48,635 nt of DNA from Thermoleophilia bacterium (GTDB lineage Bacteria; Actinomycetota; Thermoleophilia; Gaiellales; Gaiellaceae): positions 1 to 48,635 of the forward strand of contig JAICSH010000012.1 in the NCBI GenBank assembly GCA_025936995.1. Direction: 5' to 3'. Below the pieces are notes generated by a model. It was not told the origin of the DNA, searched no databases, and saw nothing but the letters and a program-made list of their open reading frames with translations. The translations under genes and the position numbers were made by a program. Shown one piece after another: positions 16,838 to 24,273 of this stretch (the stretch's first letter is position 1; each line of letters opens with the position of its first letter).

Positions 16838-17293
16838 GTGGCCGACCCGACGGTGCTCGAGGTCTACCGGCGCGAGGTGACGCCCGAGCTCTACCGGGAC
16901 GTCCGGGAGCTCTACAAGCGGCACTCGGTCGCGGAGGACGCGCGCGACCTCGCGGGACTGATCTCGACGCTGACGCCCGATTGCGTCTACGAGCTCGTCC
17001 AGACGGGTCATCGCTGGGAGGGGCACGACGGCGCCGCGCGCTTCTACACGGAGCTGCTGACCGCGTTCCCGGACATCCACTTCGACCTGACGGACATCGT
17101 GATCGGCCCGCAGGGCGTCTGCGAGGAGGCGAACGTGACGGCGACCCAGCAGGCGCCGTGGCTCGGGCAGCCTCCCGTGGAGGGGCGGCTCGAGTGGAAG
17201 GTCGTGATCTGGTTCCCGTGGGACCCGGACCGGAGTCTCTTCCGCGGCGAGAAGGTCTACTCGACCGGGATCGACCTCCCGCCTGCCGCCTAG
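16838..17293 (+). CDS. SnoaL-like / NTF2-fold protein
   Basis: A 151-aa protein with the SnoaL-like polyketide-cyclase/steroid-isomerase fold: an N-terminal helix (YRDVRELYKRHSVAEDARDL), LISTLTPDCVYELV, HDGAARFYTELLTAFPDIHF and a strand-rich C-terminal half. Such proteins are small enzymes or ligand binders, and the substrate cannot be told. The GTG start is six bases after TAGGCT. Its stop codon and that of the convergent LysM gene share the same four bases CTAG (17290-17293). Confidence 0.75.
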   Translation: MADPTVLEVYRREVTPELYRDVRELYKRHSVAEDARDLAGLISTLTPDCVYELVQTGHRWEGHDGAARFYTELLTAFPDIHFDLTDIVIGPQGVCEEANVTATQQAPWLGQPPVEGRLEWKVVIWFPWDPDRSLFRGEKVYSTGIDLPPAA

Positions 17294-17529
17294 GGAACGA
17301 CGAGCTTCTCCCCGGGCGTGATCGTCGCGCCGCCCAGGTGGTTGCGCTGCTCGATCTGCCAGACCCCCTGCCGCGGATCGCCCGAGTAGGTGCGCTCGGC
17401 GACCGACCAGAGCGTGTCGCCCGGGCGCACGACGTAGATCTGCTTCGGCCCCGCGCCGCTCGAGCTGTGGGCCGCGAGGCCGACGGCGAGAGCCGCGGCG
17501 CAGAGCAGGACGAGGAACTTTCCGAACAT
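17290..17529 (-). CDS. LysM membrane protein, probable SOS-induced cell-division inhibitor (YneA/ChiZ-like)
   Basis: A 79-aa protein: one N-terminal membrane segment (about 4-22, FLVLLCAAALAVGLAA) and one LysM peptidoglycan-binding domain (about 32-79, YVVRPGDTLWSVAERTY to ITPGEKLVVP). This size and layout match Bacillus YneA and mycobacterial Rv2719c/ChiZ, damage-induced proteins that block division. The promoter contains two perfect LexA boxes, one over the start codon, which supports that role strongly. In those species the gene neighbours lexA; here no lexA is visible and the upstream gene is a phosphoesterase. Function is inferred from architecture plus control; a general LysM protein is the alternative. 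Confidence 0.75.
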   Translation of the reverse strand: MFGKFLVLLCAAALAVGLAAHSSSGAGPKQIYVVRPGDTLWSVAERTYSGDPRQGVWQIEQRNHLGGATITPGEKLVVP

Positions 17530-17536
17530 CTGTTCG
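17523..17536. promoter_or_regulatory. LexA (SOS) box overlapping the LysM gene start codon
   Basis: CGAACATCTGTTCG fits the Gram-positive/actinobacterial SOS box CGAAC-N4-GTTCG. It covers the predicted transcription start and the ATG (17527-17529) of the LysM gene. Confidence 0.85.
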
Positions 17537-17537
17537 C

Positions 17538-17566
17538 ATGATAGAACGAACGTCTGTTCGTGTCAA
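17538..17566 (-). promoter_or_regulatory. Consensus sigma-70 promoter with embedded LexA box (LysM gene)
   Basis: On the minus strand TTGACA (17561-17566) is followed by a 17-base spacer and TATCAT (17538-17543). The spacer contains a second SOS box, CGAACGTCTGTTCG (17547-17560), centred 24 bp from the first. Transcription should start about 17531, two bases before the ATG, giving a leaderless mRNA. The -35 overlaps the stop codon of the upstream phosphoesterase gene. Confidence 0.85.
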
Positions 17567-18051
17567 GGCAGCCGGATCAGCTCGGGCTGGATCCGGCCTT
17601 CCGCGACCTCGAGCACGAGCATCGTGTGCGTCGGTGCCCGTCTCCGCTCAGTCGGCGAGCCCGGGTTGAGGATCCAGACCTCCCCCACGCGCGCGACCTG
17701 CGGCTCGTGCGTGTGGCCGTAGACGACGGCGGCGCAGCCGGGGAAGCGGCGGACGAGAGCGGCTTCCCGGCCGGCGCGCGGGCCCGGATCGTGCGTCATC
17801 CCGACGCGGAGGCCGCCCACCCCGACGACGAGCGTCGGCGGGAGCCGTTCCCGGAGCGCCGGCTCGTCCATGTTCCCGTGCACGGCTTGCACCGGAGGAC
17901 CGAGCGCCTCGAGCTCCCCGAACACCGCCGGTCCGACGACGTCGCCTGCGTGGAGGATCAGGTCGGCGGCGCGGAGCCGCTCGACGCACGAGTCCGGGAG
18001 GCGCCGCCCGCCGCGCGGCATGTGGGTGTCGGCGATGACCGCGACGAGCAC
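17563..18051 (-). CDS. YfcE/MJ0936-family metallophosphoesterase
   Basis: A compact (162 aa) calcineurin-like phosphodiesterase. Metal ligands are in VIADTHMPRG (D-x-H), LILHAGDVV (GD), VHGNMDE (GN), MTHDPG and VYGHTHEP (GHTH), so the two-metal site is complete. Relatives hydrolyse phosphodiesters and some cleave cyclic nucleotides; the natural substrate is unknown. The GTG start (18051) follows the DUF1611 stop by two bases, making it the third gene of a minus-strand set with the D-glutamate-type genes. Confidence 0.85.
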   Translation of the reverse strand: MLVAVIADTHMPRGGRRLPDSCVERLRAADLILHAGDVVGPAVFGELEALGPPVQAVHGNMDEPALRERLPPTLVVGVGGLRVGMTHDPGPRAGREAALVRRFPGCAAVVYGHTHEPQVARVGEVWILNPGSPTERRRAPTHTMLVLEVAEGRIQPELIRLP

Positions 18052-18053
18052 CG

Positions 18054-19082
18054 TCAGGACGCGGCCGCCACGACCGCGTCGACGAGCCTCGCGGCTCCGA
18101 AGCGCACCGGGTCGTCCGCCGGGAGGCCGGTCTCCTCCTCGGCGGCCGCGACGGCCGCGCGGGCCGCATCCTCGTCCAGCCAGCGCGTGTTGAGCGCGAC
18201 GGCCGCGACCTTCGCGGGACGCACCGGGAGCGAGAGCCGCTCGTGCAACTCGACGAGCTCGCCGAGCGGCGGAATCGGGTGCGGCCCGCCGCCGGCGCCC
18301 TCGATCTCGGTCCGTCCGGCTTCGTGGCAGAGGACGAGCAGGTGCGGGACGCTGCCGTGGTAGAGGCCGAGCGTGACGCCCGAGTAGACCGGGTGCAGGA
18401 GCGAGCCCTGGCCCTCGACCCAGAGCAGCTCGCCGCCCCGATCGCGTCCCTCGACGACCAGGCGCTCGGCGGCGCCCGCGACGAAGTCGGAGACGACGGC
18501 GTCGACCGCGATTCCCCAGCCGGCGATCGCGATGCCCGTCTGCCCGGTCGGGACGAAGACGGAGCGCAGCCCGCGGCGCCGCGCCTCGAGATCGAGCTCG
18601 AGCGAGACGGTCATCTTCCCGATCGCGCAGTCGGAGCCGACCGTGAGGACGATCGTCGCGTCGACCGAGAGGTTCTCGCCGGTCGCGGTCGAGATGCCCG
18701 CCGGCGGTCGCCGCAGGTCGCGCAGCTCGACGCCCCGCTCCTCGGCGAGTGCGCGGAGCTCCGGGTCGTCGGCGAGGAAGACGTGGAGGCCGTTCTCGAC
18801 GTCGAGGCCGTGCTCGACGCACGAGCGCAGGAGGTCGATCCACTCCGGCGGAAACCGGCCGCCCTGCGTCGCGACGCCGACGAGCGCGGTGGTCGGCTCG
18901 AGCGGCAGCGCATCCTCGACGCTGCCGACGACCGCGACGCCCTCCTCGATCTCGCCGGCGCGCGTCGAGTCGAGGATCGCCGCCACGTCGTCCCGCCGGT
19001 AGCGGAGGACGCCGCGCATGGTCTTGCCGTAATGCGGGTCGCCCGAGAACCCCTCAGCGAGCAGCAGATAGCGAGTGGACAC
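18054..19082 (-). CDS. DUF1611 family protein, candidate D-glutamate N-acetyltransferase (DgcN-like)
   Basis: The 342-aa protein matches DUF1611: a Rossmann-like N-terminal part (AILDSTRAGEIEEGVAVVGS), then a P-loop NTPase-like domain with VGSDCAIGKMTVSLEL (Walker A-like), PTGQTGIAIAGWG and LLWVEGQGSLLHP. As I recall, members called DgcN from marine proteobacteria and haloarchaea acetylate D-glutamate and work with the enolase-superfamily racemase DgcA; the gene directly upstream here is such an enzyme. The GTG start overlaps that gene by 29 bases. Assignment to D-glutamate is inference from family and pairing; a role in murein peptide recycling is the alternative. Confidence 0.7.
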   Translation of the reverse strand: MSTRYLLLAEGFSGDPHYGKTMRGVLRYRRDDVAAILDSTRAGEIEEGVAVVGSVEDALPLEPTTALVGVATQGGRFPPEWIDLLRSCVEHGLDVENGLHVFLADDPELRALAEERGVELRDLRRPPAGISTATGENLSVDATIVLTVGSDCAIGKMTVSLELDLEARRRGLRSVFVPTGQTGIAIAGWGIAVDAVVSDFVAGAAERLVVEGRDRGGELLWVEGQGSLLHPVYSGVTLGLYHGSVPHLLVLCHEAGRTEIEGAGGGPHPIPPLGELVELHERLSLPVRPAKVAAVALNTRWLDEDAARAAVAAAEEETGLPADDPVRFGAARLVDAVVAAAS

Positions 19083-20073
19083 CGAGTCCCGGCTCCTCCG
19101 GTGGAAGCTGGACACCGTCGACGAACGGGATTCCCGGCCACGGATCCTCCGCGAGCAGGAGGTTGCCGTCGAGATCGACGTGGTCGAAGAGGGACGCGAC
19201 CTGCGCGCCGGCCGAGATGCCCAGGCCCGACTCGACCATGCACCCGAGCATGCACCCCAGGCCGAGCGCGCGGGCCGCGTGCACCATCCGCATCGCCTCG
19301 CGGATCCCGCCGGACTTCGCGAGCTTGACGTTGATCCCGTGCGCACGGTCGGCGCACGCGGCGACCTCGCGGAGCGTGTGGCAGTCCTCGTCGACGTAGA
19401 TCGGGATCGGCGAGCGCTCCTTCAGCTCCGGCCCGCCGGGGTCGCCGGCCGCGAGTGGCTGCTCGCAGTACTCGACGCCGAGCTCGGCGAGCGGACGCAG
19501 CGCCTCGACCGCCTCGTCGAGGCTCCACGCCTCGTTGACGTCCACCTGCAGCGGCAGGTCGCCGGCGACACCGCGGACGGCCCGCACCCGCTCGACGTCG
19601 AGCCCGTCGCGGCCGCCGAGCTTCAGCTTGAGACGCCGGAAGCGGTCGAGCGCCTTCTCGGCGCGGCGAGCCATGTCGTCGGGATCGCCGAGCCACACCG
19701 TCCAGCTCGTCGGCGGCCCGGTGCGGCGGAGCCCGAGCAGCCGCCAGACCGGCTGGCCGAGCAGCTTGCCCTGGAGGTCGTGGAGCGCCGCATCGACGGC
19801 GGCACGAGCCGCGAACTCGCGCGCCGGGAGCCGTTCCATGACCTCCTCGAGCGCGAACGGGTCGCCTCCCAGCTGCTCCGCGTGCTCCTCGACGTACGCC
19901 AGGGCCGACTCGACCGTCTCCTCGTAACGCTCGATGGGCTGCGCCTCGCCGAAGCCGGAGACGCCGGAGTGGCGCAGCTCGACGACGAGCACGTCCTCGG
20001 TGTCGCGGGCACTGCGCGAGATGACGAACGTCTCCGCGAGCTCGAGCGTGACGATTCGCGTGGAGACGTCCAC
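19054..20073 (-). CDS. Enolase-superfamily dipeptide epimerase / N-acetyl-D-Glu racemase-like (DgcA-like)
   Basis: Muconate-lactonising subgroup of the enolase superfamily, which moves a proton alpha to a carboxylate. Visible are the acid/base KxK motif in RRLKLKLGG, metal ligands Asp in LQVDVNEAW, Glu in EYCEQPL and Asp in IYVDEDCH, the second lysine in INVKLAKSGGI, and a C-terminal LLLAEDPW. This set fits L-Ala-D/L-Glu epimerases and their DgcA relatives. I prefer GTG 20073, six bases after TACGTT; GTG 20094 would add seven residues. It is followed by its DUF1611 partner. Confidence 0.82.
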   Translation of the reverse strand: MDVSTRIVTLELAETFVISRSARDTEDVLVVELRHSGVSGFGEAQPIERYEETVESALAYVEEHAEQLGGDPFALEEVMERLPAREFAARAAVDAALHDLQGKLLGQPVWRLLGLRRTGPPTSWTVWLGDPDDMARRAEKALDRFRRLKLKLGGRDGLDVERVRAVRGVAGDLPLQVDVNEAWSLDEAVEALRPLAELGVEYCEQPLAAGDPGGPELKERSPIPIYVDEDCHTLREVAACADRAHGINVKLAKSGGIREAMRMVHAARALGLGCMLGCMVESGLGISAGAQVASLFDHVDLDGNLLLAEDPWPGIPFVDGVQLPPEEPGLGVHSLSAAR

Positions 20074-20079
20074 GGCCGG

Positions 20080-20085
20080 AACGTA
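20080..20085 (-). promoter_or_regulatory. -10 box for the leaderless DgcA-like gene
   Basis: TACGTT on the minus strand, then six bases, then GTG 20073. It supports 20073 rather than 20094 as the start. Confidence 0.5.
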
Positions 20086-20120
20086 CCAACGCACGACCGC
20101 CGGTAGACTGGCTCTCCCCG

Positions 20121-20193
20121 GCGCCTGTAGCTCAGGGGATAGAGCGCGCGCCTCCGGAGCGCGAGGTCGCAGGTTCGATTCCTGCCAGGCGCA
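20121..20193 (+). tRNA. tRNA-Arg (anticodon CCG)
   Basis: A cloverleaf of 73 bases. Acceptor GCGCCTG pairs with CAGGCGC, followed by discriminator A. D-stem GCTC/GAGC, anticodon stem CGCGC/GCGCG around loop CTCCGGA (anticodon CCG, reads CGG), T-stem GCAGG/CCTGC with loop TTCGATT. CCA is not encoded. A TAGACT at 20104-20109 is a likely -10. The cytochrome c stop codon on the opposite strand lies three bases past its 3' end. Confidence 0.97.
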
Positions 20194-20196
20194 TCG

Positions 20197-20634
20197 CTAG
20201 CGAGCTCCTTTCGACGCCTCGAGGAAAACCGCGAGCTGACGCAGGCGAGCGGCGCCGAGTCTCTCGAAGTGCGGCATCGGCGAGCCCGGGTTCACGCAGG
20301 TCGGACAGCGGAGGAACCGGATCTCGAAGCCGATGCCGAGACGATGCGACCCGATCGACGTCAGGTCCGGCGCGTTCAGCGCGGACCGGCCGGAGCCGTC
20401 GTAGGTATGGCAGGCCGTGCAGCCCGCGACGGCGAACACCGTCGCGCCCGCCACCGCCGTACGCGGCAGGTGCTCGTCCTCCACCCACGTCGGAACGTCC
20501 CTCGCCGCCTGCGCTCCGAGCGTGCCGGAGGGCGTCGAGGAGCCGCCGAAGACGACGGTGGCTCCGGCGGCGACGCCCGCGGCGACGCCGCCGAGCAGGC
20601 AGAGCAGGAGGACTCGCCGGGATCGCCTCGGCAC
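20197..20634 (-). CDS. Membrane-anchored c-type cytochrome
   Basis: A 145-aa protein with an N-terminal arginine patch and membrane anchor (about 7-27, VLLLCLLGGVAAGVAAGATVV), then a single class I cytochrome c domain: heme site CTACH in VAGCTACHTYDG, a second cysteine pair in RCPTC, and the axial methionine in GSPMPHF. It would sit outside the membrane as an electron carrier. I chose GTG 20634, six bases after GATGAT (minus strand); an upstream TTG at 20655 would add seven residues. No oxidase genes are nearby, so its partner is unknown. Confidence 0.85.
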   Translation of the reverse strand: MPRRSRRVLLLCLLGGVAAGVAAGATVVFGGSSTPSGTLGAQAARDVPTWVEDEHLPRTAVAGATVFAVAGCTACHTYDGSGRSALNAPDLTSIGSHRLGIGFEIRFLRCPTCVNPGSPMPHFERLGAARLRQLAVFLEASKGAR

Positions 20635-20640
20635 GCGGCG

Positions 20641-20646
20641 ATCATC
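20641..20646 (-). promoter_or_regulatory. -10-like box for the leaderless cytochrome c gene
   Basis: GATGAT, six bases, then GTG 20634. The same hexamer at the same distance precedes the SAF-domain gene at 27831. Confidence 0.4.
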
Positions 20647-20665
20647 CCACGGCAAGGTTCAGCTC

Positions 20666-21940
20666 GTGCGCCCGCTTGCGGCCTACCTCCGCTCCCTCGA
20701 TCCGCGGCTGCCGCGCGAGGTCTACGTGCTCGAGCTCGGTGCGCTCGTCAACGCGTTCGGCAACGGCGTCGTCCTGCCGTTCCTTCTCATCTACCTCCAC
20801 AACGTGCGCGGGATCCCGTTCGGCCTCGCCGGGAGCGCGGCGGCTGTCCAGTCGGCGGCGGCGCTCGCGAGCGGCTTCCTCGGCGGGACGCTCTCCGACC
20901 GGCTCGGTCCGAAGCGCGTGCTGCTCGGCGCGCTCGCGGTGATGACCGTCGCGTTCGCGCTCATGCCGCTGATCCGGACCGCCTGGGAGGCGTTCGCGAT
21001 CTACACGCTCTGGGGCGTCGGCAGCGGCTCGTTCTGGCCGTCGCAGTCCGCGCTCCTCGCGGGACTCACGCCGCCCGGGCGGCGGGCGCCCGCGTACGCG
21101 CTGCAGCGGCTGGCGATGAACGCGGGAGTCGCGATCGGCGGCGTCGCAGCCGGGCTCATCGCCTCCGTGCGCCATCCGGGGACGTTCACCGTCCTGTTCG
21201 CGATCGACTGCGTGACCTTCCTCGGCTACATGGTCGTCCTCGCCCGTGTCCGCTCTCCGCAGTTGCATGAGGAACGGCTCGGCGGGAGCTGGCGCGCCGT
21301 CCTCGGCGACCGCGTCTTCACCTCGTTCACGCTGCTCAACGCCGCGTTCATGACCGCGGCGATCTCGCTCGCCGTCGAGCTGCTGCCCGCGTTCGGGAAG
21401 AACGTCGCGCACATCGACGAGCGAGAGGTGGGCGTCGTGTTCGCGCTCGACGCCGTCGCGGTCGTGCTCTTTCAGCTGCCGCTCGTGAAGCTCGCGGAAG
21501 GGAAGCGCAGGATGCACGGCCTCGCGCTGATGGGCGTGCTCTGGGCCGCCTCGTTCCTCGCGGTGTGGGCCGCGGGATCGTGGACGCGCGCGACCGCCGC
21601 GTTCGGCATCCTCGCGGCGGCCATGCTCGTCTTCGCCGTCGGGGAGTGCCTGCACGGCGCGATCCAGGCCCCGCTCAGCGTCGATCTCGCGCCGCCGCAA
21701 CTCGTCGGCCGCTACCTCGCGGCCTCGAGCATCTCGTGGCAGATCGGCTGGATCATCGGCCCGGCCGCGGGCGGCTTCCTCCTCCAGCACCGGCCGCTCC
21801 TGCTCTGGCCGATCGCCGCCGGAGCGAACCTCGCCTGCGCAGGCGCCGCGCTCGCGCTGGAGCGGCGCCTTCCCGAGAGCGTGCGCAGGACGCCGCACGA
21901 GGAGGCCGCGAAACCCGTGGCGGTTGCGGCGAGCGGGTAG
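20666..21940 (+). CDS. Major facilitator superfamily transporter
   Basis: A 424-aa inner-membrane transporter with about 12 hydrophobic segments. The MFS loop 2-3 signature appears as GGTLSDRLGPKRVLLGAL, and a WGVGSGSFWPSQSALL segment lies at helix 4-5. This subgroup resembles multidrug or sugar exporters; the substrate cannot be told. The start is taken as GTG 20666, with AAGGTT six bases upstream; reading frames further upstream lie in the divergent cytochrome gene. CorA follows with a 43-base gap. Confidence 0.85.
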   Translation: MRPLAAYLRSLDPRLPREVYVLELGALVNAFGNGVVLPFLLIYLHNVRGIPFGLAGSAAAVQSAAALASGFLGGTLSDRLGPKRVLLGALAVMTVAFALMPLIRTAWEAFAIYTLWGVGSGSFWPSQSALLAGLTPPGRRAPAYALQRLAMNAGVAIGGVAAGLIASVRHPGTFTVLFAIDCVTFLGYMVVLARVRSPQLHEERLGGSWRAVLGDRVFTSFTLLNAAFMTAAISLAVELLPAFGKNVAHIDEREVGVVFALDAVAVVLFQLPLVKLAEGKRRMHGLALMGVLWAASFLAVWAAGSWTRATAAFGILAAAMLVFAVGECLHGAIQAPLSVDLAPPQLVGRYLAASSISWQIGWIIGPAAGGFLLQHRPLLLWPIAAGANLACAGAALALERRLPESVRRTPHEEAAKPVAVAASG

Positions 21941-21983
21941 CATTCCCGGGCCATGGCAGCGACCGTCGACCCCCTCAGTACCG

Positions 21984-22988
21984 ATGCCCAGCCTGCCGCG
22001 CATCCGTTCGCGCCGTGCTGCACCGGGCGCTCCGGTCGTCGAGACGCGCCCCGGGCCCGCTGAGCTCCGCGCCGGCGGCGTCACCTGGGTCCATCTCCTC
22101 GCGCCGACCGACGGCGAGGCGCAGCTGCTCGCCAGCCGCTTCGGGTGGCATCCCCTCGACATCGAGGACGTCCTCTCGCGGCGCCAGCGGCCGAAGGTCG
22201 ACGTCTACGCGGGAGACGAGGTCAGCGGCCAGGGCTACCTCTTCACCGTCCTTCACTTCCCGGTCTACGACGCCGCCGTCGGCCGCCTGAACGCGGGCGA
22301 GCTCGACGCCTTCATCGGTCCCGACTACCTCGTCACGCTGCCTGCGGTCGAGCTCCGCCCGGTCAGCCTTCTCTTCCGCCGGGCCGAAGAGAGCGAGGAG
22401 TTCCGGGAGCAGCTCCTCTCGCGCGGCTCGGGCCGCCTCTTCTACGAGGTGCTCGACGACCTCTACGACTACTGCTTCCCGATCCTCGACAAGATCGGCT
22501 TCAAGCTCGAGCAGATCGACGAGTCGATCGGCGAGGACGAGGGTGCCCGCGAGCTCGTCACGGACATCCACAAGGTCAAGCAGGAGATCATCTCCTACCG
22601 CAAGATCATCAAGCCCCAGCGGCCGACGCTGCGGCAGCTCGAGCGGCAGATCGATCGGTTCCTGCCCGAGGAGCTCGAGCTCTTCTTCGACGACATCGTC
22701 GACGCCTCGGAGCGGATCTGGGACCTGCTCGACAACTACAAAGAGGTCGTGGAGGCGCTCGAGGACACGAACGAGTCGCTGATCTCGCACCAGCAGAACG
22801 ACATCCTTTACGTGCTCACGATCTTCAGCGTCGTGATGCTGCCGCTGACCTTCCTGACCGGATTCTTCGGGATGAACGTCCACTTCCCCGGCTTCAACAC
22901 GTGGGAGGCGTTCTGGGGGAGCCTCGGGCTGATGGCCGTCACGATCGCGGGCATGCTCGCCTTCTTCCGCTGGAAGCGCTGGCTCTGA
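21984..22988 (+). CDS. corA: CorA-family magnesium/divalent cation channel
   Basis: CorA is a pentameric Mg2+ (or Co2+) channel. The large N-terminal cytoplasmic domain includes the helical willow region (ILDKIGFKLEQIDESIG to DNYKEVVEALEDTNESLISH). Two C-terminal membrane helices follow, the first ending in the diagnostic GMN filter (TGFFGMNVHFPG), the second FWGSLGLMAVTIAGMLAFF, with the basic tail RWKRW. ATG 21984 gives 334 aa; the N-terminal 15 residues are basic and unconserved, so the start may be a little off. A TAGCAT at 21938-21943 may be the promoter. Confidence 0.92.
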   Translation: MPSLPRIRSRRAAPGAPVVETRPGPAELRAGGVTWVHLLAPTDGEAQLLASRFGWHPLDIEDVLSRRQRPKVDVYAGDEVSGQGYLFTVLHFPVYDAAVGRLNAGELDAFIGPDYLVTLPAVELRPVSLLFRRAEESEEFREQLLSRGSGRLFYEVLDDLYDYCFPILDKIGFKLEQIDESIGEDEGARELVTDIHKVKQEIISYRKIIKPQRPTLRQLERQIDRFLPEELELFFDDIVDASERIWDLLDNYKEVVEALEDTNESLISHQQNDILYVLTIFSVVMLPLTFLTGFFGMNVHFPGFNTWEAFWGSLGLMAVTIAGMLAFFRWKRWL

Positions 22989-22992
22989 CCGG

Positions 22993-23502
22993 CTAGGCGT
23001 CGGTCGCGAGCCGCGACCAGATCTCGGTGTCCTCGAAGATGTCCTGCTTCACGTGGAGCGAGCGGAGGACGCCCTCGCGGACGTAGCCGCAGCGCTCGGC
23101 GACGCGCTTCGACGCGACGTTGTCGACGCTGATCAGGAGCTCGAGCCGGAGCATTCCGAGCTCCTCGAGCGCCCACTCGGTCAGCCGGCGCAACGCCTCG
23201 GTCGCGACGCCGCGGCCGCGCGCCGCGGGCGCGACGACGTAACCGAGCTCCGCGGTTCGCGCGTCGTGCTCGATCCGCGGCGCCAGCGCGAGCCCGAGGA
23301 AGGCGCCGTCCTCGTCGACGATCGCGAACGCCTCGCGGCTTCCGTCGCGGCGACCCTCCTCGTAGCGGTCGAGCCAGGTGCGCGCGAAGTCCGGCGGCAC
23401 CGGCTCGGGGACGCGCATGAAGCGAAGCAGCTCCGGGTCGTCGACCATCTCCCCGAGCGCGACGAGATGCCGCTCGTCGAACGGCTCGAGGATGGTCGTC
23501 AA
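22993..23502 (-). CDS. GNAT-family N-acetyltransferase (RimJ/RimL-like)
   Basis: Transfers an acetyl group from acetyl-CoA to an amine. The 169-aa protein shows the RimJ/L pattern: ILEPFDERHLVAL near the start, ELGYVVAPAARGRGVATEAL (acetyl-CoA pyrophosphate loop), and NVASKRVAERCGYVREGVLR at the end. The acceptor may be a protein N-terminus or a small molecule. The TTG at 23502 is the best start; the reading frame upstream is low-complexity Arg/Pro antisense to another gene. The 52-aa gene ends 19 bases upstream, so the two may be co-transcribed. Confidence 0.82.
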   Translation of the reverse strand: MTTILEPFDERHLVALGEMVDDPELLRFMRVPEPVPPDFARTWLDRYEEGRRDGSREAFAIVDEDGAFLGLALAPRIEHDARTAELGYVVAPAARGRGVATEALRRLTEWALEELGMLRLELLISVDNVASKRVAERCGYVREGVLRSLHVKQDIFEDTEIWSRLATDA

Positions 23503-23521
23503 GTCGCCGCAGGAGTCTTGC

Positions 23522-23680
23522 TCAGGCGGGCTCGTCGTCCGCGGGCTCGGTCTCGCCCGAGCCCGTCTCGGTGGCGGGTTCGGCCGGCATCGAAGGAGGC
23601 TCCGGCGCCGTCGCCGGCTCGGGAGCCTCGGTCGCGGACGATCCGGATCCACCGAACAGGCGCTTCAGCCAGTTGGTCAT
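23522..23680 (-). CDS. Small acidic protein with amphipathic N-terminus, function unknown
   Basis: A 52-aa product starting MTNWLKRLFGG, a short amphipathic basic helix, followed by an Ala/Pro/Glu/Thr-rich acidic tail (TEAPEPATAPEPPSM and on to EPADDEPA). TAGCAT lies seven bases before the ATG, fitting a leaderless transcript. Codon use matches neighbouring genes. It may be a membrane-surface or linker-type protein. I do not recognise a family; low complexity makes homology hard to judge. Confidence 0.55.
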   Translation of the reverse strand: MTNWLKRLFGGSGSSATEAPEPATAPEPPSMPAEPATETGSGETEPADDEPA

Positions 23681-23720
23681 GCGAGCGATGCTACAAGGTT
23701 CGTGCGGGCCGGCCCGCCAG

Positions 23721-23726
23721 TAGCCT
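23721..23726 (+). promoter_or_regulatory. -10 box for leaderless HIT gene mRNA
   Basis: TAGCCT, six bases, then ATG at 23733. Confidence 0.6.
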
Positions 23727-23732
23727 CCGGGC

Positions 23733-24218
23733 ATGAAGCAGCTCTGGGCGCCGTGGCGGCTCGAGTACGTCCAACATGCGGACGACGGCGACGGATGCGT
23801 TTTCTGCCGCGCCGCGGGGCTCCCCGAGGACGAGCCGGAGCTCGTGATCCACCGCGGTGAGCTCGCCTTCGTCCTGCTCAACAAGTTCCCGTACGCGTCC
23901 GGCCATCTCATGGTCGCGCCGTACCGGCACGGGTCCGCCTTCGACGACCTCGACGAGGCCGAGGCGCTCGAGGTGCACCGGCTCGCGGTCGATGCGATGG
24001 CGGCGCTGCGGAGCGTGTTCTCGCCCGAGGGGTTCAACGTGGGCTGGAACCTCGGCCGCGTCGCGGGCGCGGGCATCGTCGACCACGGACACGTCCACGT
24101 CGTCCCACGGTGGAACGGCGACACGAACTTCATGCCGGTGCTGGCCGATATCAAGGTGATCCCCGAGCACCTGCTCGAGACGCGCCGGAAGCTGGCGCAA
24201 GCCTGGCCGAAGCGGTAG
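23733..24218 (+). CDS. HIT-family nucleotide hydrolase/phosphorylase (AP4A phosphorylase-like)
   Basis: HIT proteins cleave nucleotidyl bonds through a catalytic histidine. The 161-aa protein has the actinobacterial AP4A phosphorylase-like N-terminus MKQLWAPWRLEYV, a CVFC zinc-type pair, the segment NKFPYASGHLMVAPYRH, and the histidine triad DHGHVHVVPRW followed by NFMPVL. It resembles mycobacterial Rv2613c, a diadenosine tetraphosphate phosphorylase. Leaderless promoter. It stands before a 26-aa microprotein and an M19 dipeptidase on the same strand. Confidence 0.88.
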   Translation: MKQLWAPWRLEYVQHADDGDGCVFCRAAGLPEDEPELVIHRGELAFVLLNKFPYASGHLMVAPYRHGSAFDDLDEAEALEVHRLAVDAMAALRSVFSPEGFNVGWNLGRVAGAGIVDHGHVHVVPRWNGDTNFMPVLADIKVIPEHLLETRRKLAQAWPKR

Positions 24219-24273
24219 CGATGTCGCCCGAATGGCTGGAGTCGAAGAGCGCGGCCGGGGGTAGGAGAAAAGC

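Noticed and set aside
21953-22062. Short frame from ATG 21953 as the true corA start
   Set aside because: It is in a different frame from CorA and stops after about 36 codons; ATG 21984 reads into the conserved protein.
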